Assembly: GCA_025350665.1 (NCBI GenBank)
Contig: JANXXJ010000145.1
Coordinates: 1 to 45,972 of the forward strand
DNA length: 45,972 nt
From: Gemmatimonadota bacterium
GTDB lineage: Bacteria; Gemmatimonadota; Gemmatimonadetes; Gemmatimonadales; GWC2-71-9
Direction: 5' to 3'
Made by a program: the position numbers and the translations under genes. Of the stretch, positions 38,137-45,972 are shown one piece after another (within the stretch, counting starts at the first letter, position 1; the number at the start of each line of letters is the position of its first letter). Below the pieces are notes generated by a model. That model searched no databases. It worked only from the letters and a program-made list of their open reading frames with translations, and was not told the origin of the DNA.

Positions 38137-39849
38137 CTACTGATCGGTCCAGAGCTCGACGCACGAGGCCCGGGTGGCGGCAAGGCCGGGCACCAGCGCG
38201 CCAACGATCGCCACCGCCACCAGCAGGGCGCCGATCGGCAGGATCAGCGAGGGTTGCCACCACGCCACGCCGGTAACCATCCGGCTGATCTCGGGCCAGA
38301 GAGTCGGTCCGAAAAGGATCACGCCGGCTGCCGCTCCACCGAGACCGGCCTTCGCGGCCGGGCCCAGGATCTCCAGGAGCACCCGCCCCCGGGTCGCGCC
38401 GACGGCCCGCCGGAGGCCAAGCTCGGGCCGCAGGGCTCGCACCCAGAGCCAGAGCAGTGCTCCAGTCCCGATTGCGCCGAGGAGAAGCGTCAGGGCGCCC
38501 TCGATCTCGAACCACCGGCCAAACCAACGCAGTGGGGCCTGCTGGGCTGTGAGGTAGGTACGATACCGTACCGGATCCCCCGCGCCGGACCGGGGCGGCG
38601 GCGGCGCCGCGGTCCAGATCTCCATGTGACTCGACGGGTGCTGCAGCGAACTCAGGTAGATCCGTTCGAGCGGGCCCCGTCCGCCGCCGAGACCGCCGGG
38701 CTGCCCATCGTCGACGACGCCGACGACTCGATACGGCGTACTGCCGAGCCGTCCGCCGAGAAACACGTCATGCCCCACCGCCCGGCCCGATTCGAAATAG
38801 CGTCGGGCGAGGTGCAGGTTCACGACCGCGACGGGCTGGCTCCCGATCCGATCCGTGGTCGCCATTCCCCGCCCTTCCACCACCTTGATTCCCCGGGCCT
38901 GGAACGTGTCGGCGCTGACGGTGTGATATCCGGCATCGAGATCGCGCCACTTGAGGAAAATGCCGCCGACGTAGCACTGGCCACAGTCGGTCACGAGGCG
39001 GTCGACGGTGCCCAGGCCCAGGTGTCCGCCGGCATTGGTCAGGCTGGCGAGCGTCGACCCGTCCGCTCCGAAGCTTCGAAGCAGGCTGTCATATCGGGCG
39101 GCGCGCTGGTCGAGATTCGTCTCGGGGGCTGCGGCCGTGACAAGCCATCCCCGCGTCAGAGCTGATTCCGGCCCTGTCGCGACCGCCCGATCCACTCGGC
39201 GGATGACCATGGCGCCGGCGACGGTGACCGTCAGGGCCAGTCCGAGTTGGAGGGCGGGAATCGTGAGAGGTGGGATGGCGGCCGGCGGTTCGGCCAGGCG
39301 GCGGGTGCGAAGGCTGGCCAGCGGGAACAGGACGCCGAGGGCCACCGTCACCACCAGGATGAGCGCCGGAAGAGTGCCGGCCCACCGCCACGATACCGGG
39401 CCCGGCCAGGCCCCGAGCGCTTTGGCCGCGCCCCCGAGGCCGAGGCCGGTTCCGAATCCGATTGCCACGAGGCCGAGCAGGACTCCGCCCGCGATGGCCC
39501 GTCGAATCAGCGTACGGCGGCTCGCCCCCACCGCCCGGTGCACGATCAGTTCGCTGCCGGTGGCGCTTGCCAGGTGACCGAACAAGGCGAGGACGCTGAT
39601 CGCGCCGACCGTGAACGCGGCCCATGCCGCGACCTTGAGCCAATCCAGCAGCTCGCCGACGGCGGCCGATTGCAGTGCGGATACATCGTGGGCGGTCGGG
39701 TTCCACCGGAAGCCCCCGTCGAGCCCCGGAACCGGGGTCGGCGCGGGAGACCCCATCGTCACCGCGAGCAGGGCGCCCAGGGCCAGCGCGCCGGTCGCGA
39801 CTACGAGGAGAACGGCACGCCGGTGGGTCGTGAGGGTGAATGGGACCAT
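38137..39849 (-). CDS. Orphan FtsX-like ABC permease (MacB-type)
   Basis: This 570-residue membrane protein has an FtsX-domain layout. An N-terminal helix (RAVLLVVATGALALGALLAV) is followed by three helices including AAFTVGAISVLALFGHLAS with the FtsX motif HRAVGASRRTLIRRAIAGG. A large extracytoplasmic MacB-PCD domain (about 215-430, with DCGQC in a possible disulfide) follows, then a second FtsX set with LRRAVGATRGRVLLEILG. This repeated RRAVGA motif is diagnostic of multi-domain FtsX permeases such as the ADOP group. No ABC ATPase gene lies nearby, so it must use one encoded elsewhere. It is monocistronic. Confidence 0.88.
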   Translation of the reverse strand: MVPFTLTTHRRAVLLVVATGALALGALLAVTMGSPAPTPVPGLDGGFRWNPTAHDVSALQSAAVGELLDWLKVAAWAAFTVGAISVLALFGHLASATGSELIVHRAVGASRRTLIRRAIAGGVLLGLVAIGFGTGLGLGGAAKALGAWPGPVSWRWAGTLPALILVVTVALGVLFPLASLRTRRLAEPPAAIPPLTIPALQLGLALTVTVAGAMVIRRVDRAVATGPESALTRGWLVTAAAPETNLDQRAARYDSLLRSFGADGSTLASLTNAGGHLGLGTVDRLVTDCGQCYVGGIFLKWRDLDAGYHTVSADTFQARGIKVVEGRGMATTDRIGSQPVAVVNLHLARRYFESGRAVGHDVFLGGRLGSTPYRVVGVVDDGQPGGLGGGRGPLERIYLSSLQHPSSHMEIWTAAPPPPRSGAGDPVRYRTYLTAQQAPLRWFGRWFEIEGALTLLLGAIGTGALLWLWVRALRPELGLRRAVGATRGRVLLEILGPAAKAGLGGAAAGVILFGPTLWPEISRMVTGVAWWQPSLILPIGALLVAVAIVGALVPGLAATRASCVELWTDQ

Positions 39850-39958
39850 GTTGCCGCTCCGGTCAGTCTGATCAAGGGAATCTACTCCGCGGCCCGTGGC
39901 CGCCGCACGTGTGCCCGGGCTACATTGCCCGCCGGACCAACCTGGATCGTGCCACGTG

Positions 39959-41752
39959 ATGCTTCGCAGTCGCTCGGCGTTTGCACTGATGGGATTCCTT
40001 GCCGGCGCACCGGCCGCCTCGGCCCCACCGGTGATATCGGGGCTGGCCTACCAGCTTCGATTCAACCGCACTACGGCTGCCAGCCGATCGGTGGACGTTA
40101 CGACCCGGTTCACCGTCGATCATCCCGGGACGGTCGAGTTGTCGCTCCCGATCTGGACCCCGGGCGCCTACGAAGTCAGCAATTTCGCCCGGGACGTCGT
40201 CGGTTTCGAGGCGACCCAGAACGGGGCCGCCGTCCGCTGGGACAAGCGGGACTTTGATACCTGGCGCATCCAGGCCACCGGACCCGGCCCGGTCGCGATT
40301 CACTTTCGATTCGTTGCCGACACCCTCGACAATGCGATGGCCTGGTCGAAGCCGGATTTTGTCTTTCTCAACGGTACGAACGTCTTCCTCTATCCGGAAG
40401 GCTCCGACCTGAAGTTTCACGCGACCGTTTCCGTGGAAACGGAGGCCGACTGGCAGGTTGTTTCCGCGGCACACCAGGAGGGGCCGAACCGGTTCGACGC
40501 GCCCAGCTACCATGATCTGGTCGACATGCCGTTCTACATCGGTCGCTTTGATGTTGACAGCGCAATGATCGGCGGGGTTCGCCATCGGGTCGCGTCATAT
40601 CCGGCCGGGGCCCTGAAGGGCCCGGCCCGGGACCTGTTCTGGAGCCAACTCAAGGCGATGGTTCCGGTGCTGACACGGGTGTTCGCCGAAACGCCCTGGC
40701 CGGATTACACCACCTTTCTGATCTTTGATCCGGCCTACGGTGGCGGCAGCGCCCTCGAGCACCAGAGCTCGCACCTCGGGATCTACTCGCCGGAGTTCAT
40801 CGGTACGCCTATCCTCGCATCGATCACCGCCCACGAAATCTTCCACGCCTGGAACGTCAAGCGTCTGCGGCCGGCTGACATGGTCCCCTACCGGTACGAC
40901 CAGCCCCAGCCGACTCCGCTGCTCTGGGTCAGCGAAGGGATCACTGACTACTACGCCGACTTGGCGCTGGTCCGGGCCGGCGTGGTCGACTCCGCCGTCT
41001 TTCTGAACCTGACGCAGGGCAAGATCGAAGAAGTGGCCGCCGCGCCACCGGTGGCCCTGGAAGACGCGTCCCTTTCGACCTGGATCCACCCGGTCGACGG
41101 CACGGCCACCATCTACTATCCCAAGGGTTCTCTCGCCGGTTTTCTGCTCGACATCCTGATCCGCGATGCGTCAGACGACCGGGCCTCGCTCGATGATGTG
41201 CTGCAGAGTCTCTACAAGTCCACCTATAAGGCGGGCCGCGGGTTTACCACCGAGGAGTGGTGGGCGGCGGTCACTCGCCTTGCCGGTCGTGACATCTTCA
41301 CCGACTTCGCGACCCGGTACATCGACGGCCGTGAACCATTTCCCTGGGCGCGGGTTGCGCCGCTGGCCGGGTTCCGAGCCATCGCCGATACGATTCGGGA
41401 GCCTCGGCTCGGCGTCGGGACCACGTCGGTGGAGCAGAAGGAGGTCGTGAGCACGGTCACGCCAGGCTCCTCGGCTGCCGATGCCGGCATCCTTCCTGGC
41501 GATCAGCTGGTCAGTTTGGGAGACATCAAAGTCGATCCCGGGTTCGGCTCGGCGTTCCGGATCCGGTATCGAGACCGGGCAGGTGAGAAGGTTCCTGTCG
41601 CACTGGTGCGCAACGGGCAGCCGTTGACCGTCGCGCTGACGGTTCGAATCGAGGACCGGATCGAGCAACGTCTGGAGTTCGACCGGCGGCCGTCGCTGAA
41701 GGCGACCCGGATTCGGGCCGGCATTCTTCACGGAAGGGGAGAGCGTCAGTGA
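39959..41752 (+). CDS. Exported M61-family metallopeptidase with PDZ domain
   Basis: This 597-residue glycyl-aminopeptidase-type enzyme has a signal peptide (about 1-20) and an N-terminal beta domain (about 25-190) with YQLRFN, VELSLPIWTPGAYEV and WDKRDFDTW. The M61 catalytic domain carries TAHEIFHAWNVKRLRP (HExxH) near residue 295, followed by WVSEGITDYYADL with the third zinc ligand Glu. A C-terminal PDZ domain (about 475-580) contains LGVGTTSVEQKEVVSTV and DAGILPGDQLVSLG. M61 enzymes remove N-terminal Gly or Ala. The dehydrogenase gene begins inside its stop (GTGA), so peptide release and amino-acid oxidation may be linked. Confidence 0.94.
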   Translation: MLRSRSAFALMGFLAGAPAASAPPVISGLAYQLRFNRTTAASRSVDVTTRFTVDHPGTVELSLPIWTPGAYEVSNFARDVVGFEATQNGAAVRWDKRDFDTWRIQATGPGPVAIHFRFVADTLDNAMAWSKPDFVFLNGTNVFLYPEGSDLKFHATVSVETEADWQVVSAAHQEGPNRFDAPSYHDLVDMPFYIGRFDVDSAMIGGVRHRVASYPAGALKGPARDLFWSQLKAMVPVLTRVFAETPWPDYTTFLIFDPAYGGGSALEHQSSHLGIYSPEFIGTPILASITAHEIFHAWNVKRLRPADMVPYRYDQPQPTPLLWVSEGITDYYADLALVRAGVVDSAVFLNLTQGKIEEVAAAPPVALEDASLSTWIHPVDGTATIYYPKGSLAGFLLDILIRDASDDRASLDDVLQSLYKSTYKAGRGFTTEEWWAAVTRLAGRDIFTDFATRYIDGREPFPWARVAPLAGFRAIADTIREPRLGVGTTSVEQKEVVSTVTPGSSAADAGILPGDQLVSLGDIKVDPGFGSAFRIRYRDRAGEKVPVALVRNGQPLTVALTVRIEDRIEQRLEFDRRPSLKATRIRAGILHGRGERQ

Positions 41753-42792
41753 GCATCTTCGCGCAGATGGAGACCCTCGGTCACGAGCAGGTAGTGCTCT
41801 GCTCCGATCCGAGCATCGGCTACCGCGGGATCATTGCCGTTCATTCCACCGCTCTTGGTACGGCCGTTGGCGGGACTCGATGGTGGACCTACTCGAACGA
41901 AGCGGAAGCGATCACCGATGCCCTCCGCCTTTCCCGTGGGATGTCGTTCAAGAACGCGCTGGCCCGCCTTCCGCTGGGCGGAGGGAAGTCCGTCATTCTT
42001 GGCCGGCCCGGGGCGGTTGACCGGCCGGCCTGGCTCCGGGCCCACGGTCGATTCATCGAGCGACTGGGGGGGATTTACATCACGGCGGAGGACGTTGGTA
42101 CGTCGCTCGCGGATATGGAGTTCATCGCCGAAACGACTCGTTTCGTGGCGGGGCGCTCGAGTACCTCGGGCGATCCGTCACCCCACACCGCTCGTGGTGT
42201 GTACCGCGCCATGCAGGCCGGCGCCAGGGTCAAATGGGGGTCCGACGATCTCAAGGGCAAGACGGTGGCGGTGCAGGGTTGCGGCAATGACGGCTTCCAT
42301 CTCGCGGTCGAATTGGCCCGGGCCGGTGCCCGGATCATCGCGGCGGACATTGACCCCGCCCGCGTGGCCAGAGCCGCCAGGGAGTGTGGCGCAGTGGAGG
42401 CCTCGATTCACTCAATCCACTCGGTTGAGGCCGACATTTTCGCTCCGTGTGCGCTCGGTGCGATCCTTCACGATCAGAGCATTCCCGAACTCAAGGTCGG
42501 CGTAGTGTGCGGCGGGGCGAACAACCAGCTGCTCGAGCCACGCCACGGCCAGGCGCTCGCGGACCGCGGGATCCTGTATGTGCCGGACTACGTGGCCAAT
42601 GCGGGAGGGGTGACGTTCGGCGGTTCGATCGAGGTGCTGAAGCTGACGAGGGACGCGACCCTCAAACGGGTCGACGAGATCTATGATACCGCACTGATGG
42701 TACTGACCCGGGCCGCCGCCGACGGGATCCCGCCCTCCGAGGCAGCCGACCGGCTGGCCGAAGAGCGGATCCGGAGCGGTCGGCCCGGATGA
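41749..42792 (+). CDS. Glu/Leu/Phe/Val-type amino acid dehydrogenase
   Basis: This 347-residue NAD-dependent dehydrogenase deaminates an amino acid to its 2-oxo acid. The N-terminal domain has TALGTAVGGTRWWTYSNEAE, RLSRGMSFKNALARLPLGGGKS (catalytic Lys, about residue 85) and TAEDVGTSLADME (catalytic Asp). The Rossmann domain has VAVQGCGNDGFHLAVELA and AADIDPARVARAA. VCGGANNQL and VPDYVANAGGV complete the family signature. The length of about 350 residues and the Trp-Trp in GGTRWW point to the leucine/phenylalanine/valine group rather than glutamate dehydrogenase. The start GTG overlaps the M61 peptidase stop. Confidence 0.9.
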   Translation: MSIFAQMETLGHEQVVLCSDPSIGYRGIIAVHSTALGTAVGGTRWWTYSNEAEAITDALRLSRGMSFKNALARLPLGGGKSVILGRPGAVDRPAWLRAHGRFIERLGGIYITAEDVGTSLADMEFIAETTRFVAGRSSTSGDPSPHTARGVYRAMQAGARVKWGSDDLKGKTVAVQGCGNDGFHLAVELARAGARIIAADIDPARVARAARECGAVEASIHSIHSVEADIFAPCALGAILHDQSIPELKVGVVCGGANNQLLEPRHGQALADRGILYVPDYVANAGGVTFGGSIEVLKLTRDATLKRVDEIYDTALMVLTRAAADGIPPSEAADRLAEERIRSGRPG

Positions 42793-42796
42793 GCGG

Positions 42797-44389
42797 CTAC
42801 TTCCCGCCCTTCGATCCGGAGGCCTGTGCCTGAGCCAGCAACTGGCGCTGGGTGCCACCGCGTCGCAGGTAATCGATCGCCGTGTTGAGCTGGCGATCGT
42901 ATCGAATCGAACGCCGGAAGGCCGTCGAATCCCCGAACGCCAGCCGGGCGGTCCACTGTTCGAGTGACCGGTCCACCAGGCCGATGCCAGCGTCAAACTG
43001 AGCCCGCGTCACGTTGATCTTGGCGGCCTGGACTTTGTTCCAGAAGGCCTCACGCCAGGCGGCCTGCACCTGAAAATCCGGCCTGACGGACGTCTTGTAC
43101 TGGAGGCTCATCCCGTACAGCGCGACGTACCACTGTGACTGCTGCGGCCCGTAGGCGCGCGCCAGTTCGCGGTCAGCGGTCGGCAGCGTATCGGGTGTGA
43201 CGACCACGTCGGGCGTGACTCCGCCGCCACCGAGAATCGTGCGGCCTCCGTCGGATTTGAATTCGGGCCGCTTCCGCTTCGTCGTGTCGGGGTTCTGAGG
43301 ATCATCGGCGTACTCCACGAACCGTTCATCGCCAAGTCGGTCATGGTCTGCCTGAATCGACCGGCCGCTCGGCGTGTACCATTTGCCCGTCGTGATCTTC
43401 ATCGCCCAGCCGCCATCGAGCGGGAACAGCGTCTGGACCAGACCCTTGCCGAACGACGTGGTTCCGATCACGAGAGCCCGGTCGTGGTCCTGGAGACTGC
43501 CGGCCACGATTTCGGAAGCCGACGCACTGTAGCCGTCCACGAGAACGATCACCGGAATCGAGTCCACCACGGAATTCCGGGACGCCTTGTAGATCTCCGG
43601 CGTCCGGCCGCGGTGCCGCACGACGGCCAGTTCCTGCCCCGGCTTGAAGAACAGATTGCCGATTTCGAGAGCCTGTTCAAGACTGCCGCCGCCGTTGCCA
43701 CGGATGTCGAGAACGTAGGACGTCGCCCCCCGCGCCTTGAGGTCGATGAGGGATCGTTCGACATCCTGAGCGGCGGACTCGTTGAAGCTCTGGAGGGGGA
43801 TGTAGCCGATGCCGCTGTCGAGCACGAGCGCGTACGGAACAGCGGGCACCCGGATGACGGCTCGCTTGAATTTCGACTTGATGACCTCGGTGACGCCGGC
43901 TCGCTGGAACTTGATTTCGACTTCCGTGCCCGGGGTCCCGAGGAGTTTCTGGGAAACCTGTTCGATCCGAAGGCCGGTAACCGCAGCCGAATCGACGAAA
44001 AGAATCCGGTCGCCTGCCAGCACGCCGCCTTTTTCGCCCGGGGTATTGGGGAACACCCGCGCGACCATGATCGCGCCTTCCTGATTTTCGATCTGCATCC
44101 CGACTCCGCCGTAGTTGTTCCGGAGCGTGTTGCGCTGGAACGAGGCGAGTTCTTCGGGGGAGTAAAGATCCGCGTAGGGATCATTGAGTTGCTTGATCAG
44201 GCCACGGGCAGCGCGTTCGAAGATCACGGCACGGCTCAAGGAGTCGACCGCGCTTTCCTCGACCCGCTGCAGGATCTGGGAAAAAAGCCGGGCGCCATCC
44301 TGGGGCTCCTTCCCCTGCTGGATGAACCCACCGCCCGCGAGGGGCAAGCCAATGACGGCCAGAGCCGTGAGTACCAATCGACGACGCAT
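42797..44389 (-). CDS. S41-family C-terminal processing peptidase
   Basis: This 530-residue protein has a signal/anchor segment (RRRLVLTALAVIGLPLAGGG). An N-terminal helical region with LSRAVIFERAARGLIKQLNDPYADLYSPEE precedes a PDZ domain (about 95-180, GVGMQIENQEGAIMVARV, GVLAGDRILFVD). The S41 catalytic core shows SYVLDIRGNGGGSLEQALEI, the nucleophile in GYSASASEIVAGSLQDH and the general-base Lys in TSFGKGLVQTLFP. A C-terminal extension of about 130 residues beyond the core is present. The enzyme trims C-termini of periplasmic proteins, often as part of tail-specific quality control. The ATG at 44389 has GGGAG 6 bases upstream and is preferred to the in-frame ATG at 44399. Confidence 0.93.
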   Translation of the reverse strand: MRRRLVLTALAVIGLPLAGGGFIQQGKEPQDGARLFSQILQRVEESAVDSLSRAVIFERAARGLIKQLNDPYADLYSPEELASFQRNTLRNNYGGVGMQIENQEGAIMVARVFPNTPGEKGGVLAGDRILFVDSAAVTGLRIEQVSQKLLGTPGTEVEIKFQRAGVTEVIKSKFKRAVIRVPAVPYALVLDSGIGYIPLQSFNESAAQDVERSLIDLKARGATSYVLDIRGNGGGSLEQALEIGNLFFKPGQELAVVRHRGRTPEIYKASRNSVVDSIPVIVLVDGYSASASEIVAGSLQDHDRALVIGTTSFGKGLVQTLFPLDGGWAMKITTGKWYTPSGRSIQADHDRLGDERFVEYADDPQNPDTTKRKRPEFKSDGGRTILGGGGVTPDVVVTPDTLPTADRELARAYGPQQSQWYVALYGMSLQYKTSVRPDFQVQAAWREAFWNKVQAAKINVTRAQFDAGIGLVDRSLEQWTARLAFGDSTAFRRSIRYDRQLNTAIDYLRRGGTQRQLLAQAQASGSKGGK

Positions 44390-44542
44390 TTTGACTCCCA
44401 TCTGGGCCCGAAGGGGGCGTCGCACCCAAGGACGCCTCCGGTTCAAGGGCCTGCACGGTTCACGCCATTCTGGCGGGCCCATCTATAACTAACGCGGCTC
44501 GCCGGGAATCGCTACTTCACGACTGTTCCGACCCCTAACGCC

Positions 44543-44581
44543 GAAGGCCGTGGCGCCTTGTCTCATGGCACCACGGCCTTC
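44543..44581. terminator. Long 15-bp-stem hairpin, probable terminator of HEAT operon
   Basis: GAAGGCCGTGGCGCC and GGCACCACGGCCTTC pair over 15 bases with a single mismatch (C-A in this strand, G-T on the minus-strand RNA) around a 9-base loop. It lies 36 bases beyond the stop of the minus-strand HEAT gene and upstream of the S41 gene. There is no T-tract, so termination may be factor-assisted. Confidence 0.6.
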
Positions 44582-44590
44582 ATCAGGATG

Positions 44591-44614
44591 CCGTAACCCC
44601 TTGCGGGGTTGCGG
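44591..44614. terminator. Second hairpin at the HEAT gene stop
   Basis: CCGTAACCCC-TTGC-GGGGTTGCGG forms a 10-pair stem with one T-G wobble, two bases from the HEAT gene stop codon (44617). It and the larger hairpin just beyond form a tandem terminator arrangement for transcription on the minus strand. Confidence 0.55.
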
Positions 44615-44616
44615 AC

Positions 44617-45414
44617 TTAGTGTCGGGGTTTGGTCAGGATGTCTTCGAACAGTTCGAGCGCCCGCGGGTCGTCGGACTGCCCCAGCCAGAACATGGCTTT
44701 CCGGCGGATGCCCGGGTCACGATTGGAACGAGCGACCCGAACCAGGATCGGAACACCTTGATCCTTGGGTAGTTGCGAGAGGGCGAAGACCGCTTGTTCA
44801 CGGACCTCCTGGTCCTCGCCCTCGTCGCGGACGAGGCCGGAAAGGCCCTCGGCGGCCTTGTCCCCCGCGGCCTGGCTCACCCAGAACACAGCCTGCTTTC
44901 GGCTTTCCCTGGTGGCCGCCTTGTCGCGGGCCAGCGACAGCAGCGCGGGCCAGATTTCGATCGAATCCGCGATGGTTGTCGGGAAAATGAGGTCCCCGCC
45001 GCTCCTCGCACCGTCGGCGCGGGCCAGGGTCAGGAGCCCGTCCGCGGCCTCCTTGACGCCCAGGCGGCCCAGATCGGTCGTCTCGGCGGTCGCTGGCGGC
45101 CAGGTACCACCGACGAAGACCCGGGCCGATCGGACGGCGCCCGACCGGACCTTGATGGCCACCCGGACTGGTCCGTCCTCGCAGGGACGATTTCGCCAGC
45201 TCGAGCTTCCGTTGTCGTCCCTCACCATCATGTAATTCTCGCGATTGCGATCGCGAATGAAGGTCCGGCCGTCTCCGCAAATCCCGTCGCGGGCGGCAAA
45301 CGCGATTCGCACTTCGCCGTCCGGCGCGGCGGTCACCCGACTCGTCCAGGCTTGGGCGCTCAAGGTCGCGGGCACCACGACCAACGCCGTGGCGAATTTC
45401 CATGCCAATGTCAT
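44617..45414 (-). CDS. Exported HEAT-repeat protein
   Basis: This 265-residue protein has a signal peptide (FATALVVVPATLSAQA). An N-terminal beta region (about 22-110) contains three of the four Cys of the mature part, including GICGDGRTFIRDRN and RNRPCEDGPVRV. About four HEAT-like helical repeats follow, with the recurring pattern R-x-x-A-x-F-W-x-x-Q: RKQAVFWVSQ, REQAVFALSQ, RRKAMFWLGQ. It ends DDPRALELFEDILTKP, almost the same ending as the neighbouring upstream gene. HEAT solenoids are protein-binding scaffolds, here exported. The upstream HEAT gene ends 14 bases before it, so they are cotranscribed. Confidence 0.85.
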   Translation of the reverse strand: MTLAWKFATALVVVPATLSAQAWTSRVTAAPDGEVRIAFAARDGICGDGRTFIRDRNRENYMMVRDDNGSSSWRNRPCEDGPVRVAIKVRSGAVRSARVFVGGTWPPATAETTDLGRLGVKEAADGLLTLARADGARSGGDLIFPTTIADSIEIWPALLSLARDKAATRESRKQAVFWVSQAAGDKAAEGLSGLVRDEGEDQEVREQAVFALSQLPKDQGVPILVRVARSNRDPGIRRKAMFWLGQSDDPRALELFEDILTKPRH

Positions 45415-45428
45415 GGTCGCGTCCTCGG

Positions 45429-45972
45429 TCAGGGTTTGGAGAGAATGTCTTCGAGGATCTCCGCCACCCGTGGATCGCGGGACTGCGAGAGCCAGAACAA
45501 GGCCTTCTTCCGGAGTTTGCGATCCTTCTCGGTCTTGGCGATCTCGATCAGCTTGTCCGTCGCGGCCCGTTCATGCCGCTGCGAATAGGCGAAGATCAGC
45601 TGCTCGCGGATGTCGCGGTCCGGCATCTTCTCGTAGAGGCCGACCAGTTCTGGCATCGACGCTCCACCGGACTGGGCCAGCCAGAAGATCGCTTTCTTCC
45701 GCATTTCCATGTCTTCCCCAGCGTCGGTGGCGATTTCCGCGAGCCAGCGTTGGGATTCCTTCCCGCCACTTTGCGCGATCGAGAAGATGATCTTTTCGCG
45801 CAGAGATTCTTCCTTGACGGTCTTGTAGATCGTGCGGAGGAACCCGGCGTTTTCGGCGTGGTGCGATTGCCCGAGCCAGAAGATGGCGTTTTCCCGGAGT
45901 CCGGTCGGCGCGGTTCCTTTGACCGCGTAGTCGCGGAGCGCCTGCAACGCCTTGGGCGAATCATTCTGCGAT
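45429..45972 (-). CDS. Partial HEAT-repeat protein, C-terminal part
   Basis: The frame is open to the right edge, so the N-terminus is missing; a TTG at 45947 is only an internal Leu. About 180 residues are visible, composed of five HEAT-like repeats of about 35 residues with the pattern R-x-x-A/I-I-F-W-L-x-Q-S (RENAIFWLGQS, REKIIFSIAQS, RKKAIFWLAQS, REQLIFAYSQ, RKKALFWLSQS). The C-terminus DPRVAEILEDILSKP matches that of the downstream paralogue. It lies 14 bases upstream of that gene. In several phyla such pairs accompany ECF sigma and anti-sigma genes, which would lie beyond the window if present. Confidence 0.85.
   Translation of the reverse strand, partial: SQNDSPKALQALRDYAVKGTAPTGLRENAIFWLGQSHHAENAGFLRTIYKTVKEESLREKIIFSIAQSGGKESQRWLAEIATDAGEDMEMRKKAIFWLAQSGGASMPELVGLYEKMPDRDIREQLIFAYSQRHERAATDKLIEIAKTEKDRKLRKKALFWLSQSRDPRVAEILEDILSKP

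Noticed and set aside
1-45972. CRISPR arrays, tRNA/rRNA genes, insertion sequences or prophage
   Set aside because: No regularly spaced repeats, no cloverleaf-like segments ending CCA, and no transposase or integrase motifs were seen on either strand.

Overview
The window is a GC-rich bacterial chromosome segment with short intergenic gaps and many start/stop overlaps of the ATGA or GTGA type. It contains no rRNA, tRNA, CRISPR array, integrase or transposase that I can see. The gene content is a clade II (non-Tat) nitrous oxide reductase cluster, a TonB receptor with a carboxypeptidase-regulatory-like domain, and many exported amidohydrolases, M28/M61/S41 peptidases, serine hydrolases and HEAT-repeat proteins. 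This mix suggests an aerobic heterotroph of the Gemmatimonadota or a close relative. That placement is inference from gene content; no rRNA or marker gene is present to prove it.

Region 1 (1-6195) is mostly minus strand: the N-terminus of an ATP-grasp-like protein, an esterase of the enterochelin-esterase type, an isolated small outer-membrane-like protein on the plus strand, a TonB-dependent receptor, a beta-propeller (sialidase-fold) protein with a CxCC motif, and an Rrf2/NsrR-type regulator. Region 2 (6196-12597) is the nos operon on the plus strand, divergent from the regulator: lipoprotein cytochrome c, nosZ, a NosB-like membrane protein, nosL, nosD, nosF, nosY. From nosZ onward every junction overlaps. 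The shared intergenic region holds a 23-bp pseudo-palindrome and a perfect 16-bp dyad that are candidate operators. Together these genes would make, load with copper and feed electrons to a membrane-anchored N2O reductase.

Region 3 (12608-16804) holds a DUF486 membrane protein, a nitronate monooxygenase-type flavoprotein and a hotdog thioesterase on minus, then a TauE/SafE exporter and a metallo-beta-lactamase/double-rhodanese protein on plus, probably for sulfane or sulfite sulfur handling. Region 4 (16836-18657) is a tandem duplication of an alpha/beta hydrolase plus the start of a divergent 35-aa membrane microprotein gene; one microprotein copy is intact and one is decayed. Region 5 (18718-21782) is a compact salvage operon, mtnP-apt-mtnA-class II aldolase, which reads as a DHAP shunt for methylthioadenosine and 5'-deoxyadenosine.

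Region 6 (21847-27948) holds a D-aminoacylase-like lipoprotein, two fold-type II PLP lyases, a second TauE/SafE protein, a 57-aa two-helix membrane protein, a GNAT acetyltransferase and a methyltransferase. Region 7 (28007-38133) holds an exported amidohydrolase, an M28 peptidase, small exported proteins, three penicillin-binding/beta-lactamase-fold serine hydrolases (two of them tandem paralogues), a DinB protein and an outer-membrane barrel protein. Region 8 (38137-45972) holds an orphan FtsX-type permease, an M61 peptidase overlapping a leucine/phenylalanine dehydrogenase-type gene, an S41 processing peptidase, and two tandem HEAT-repeat genes ending in a double hairpin. The last HEAT gene runs off the window.
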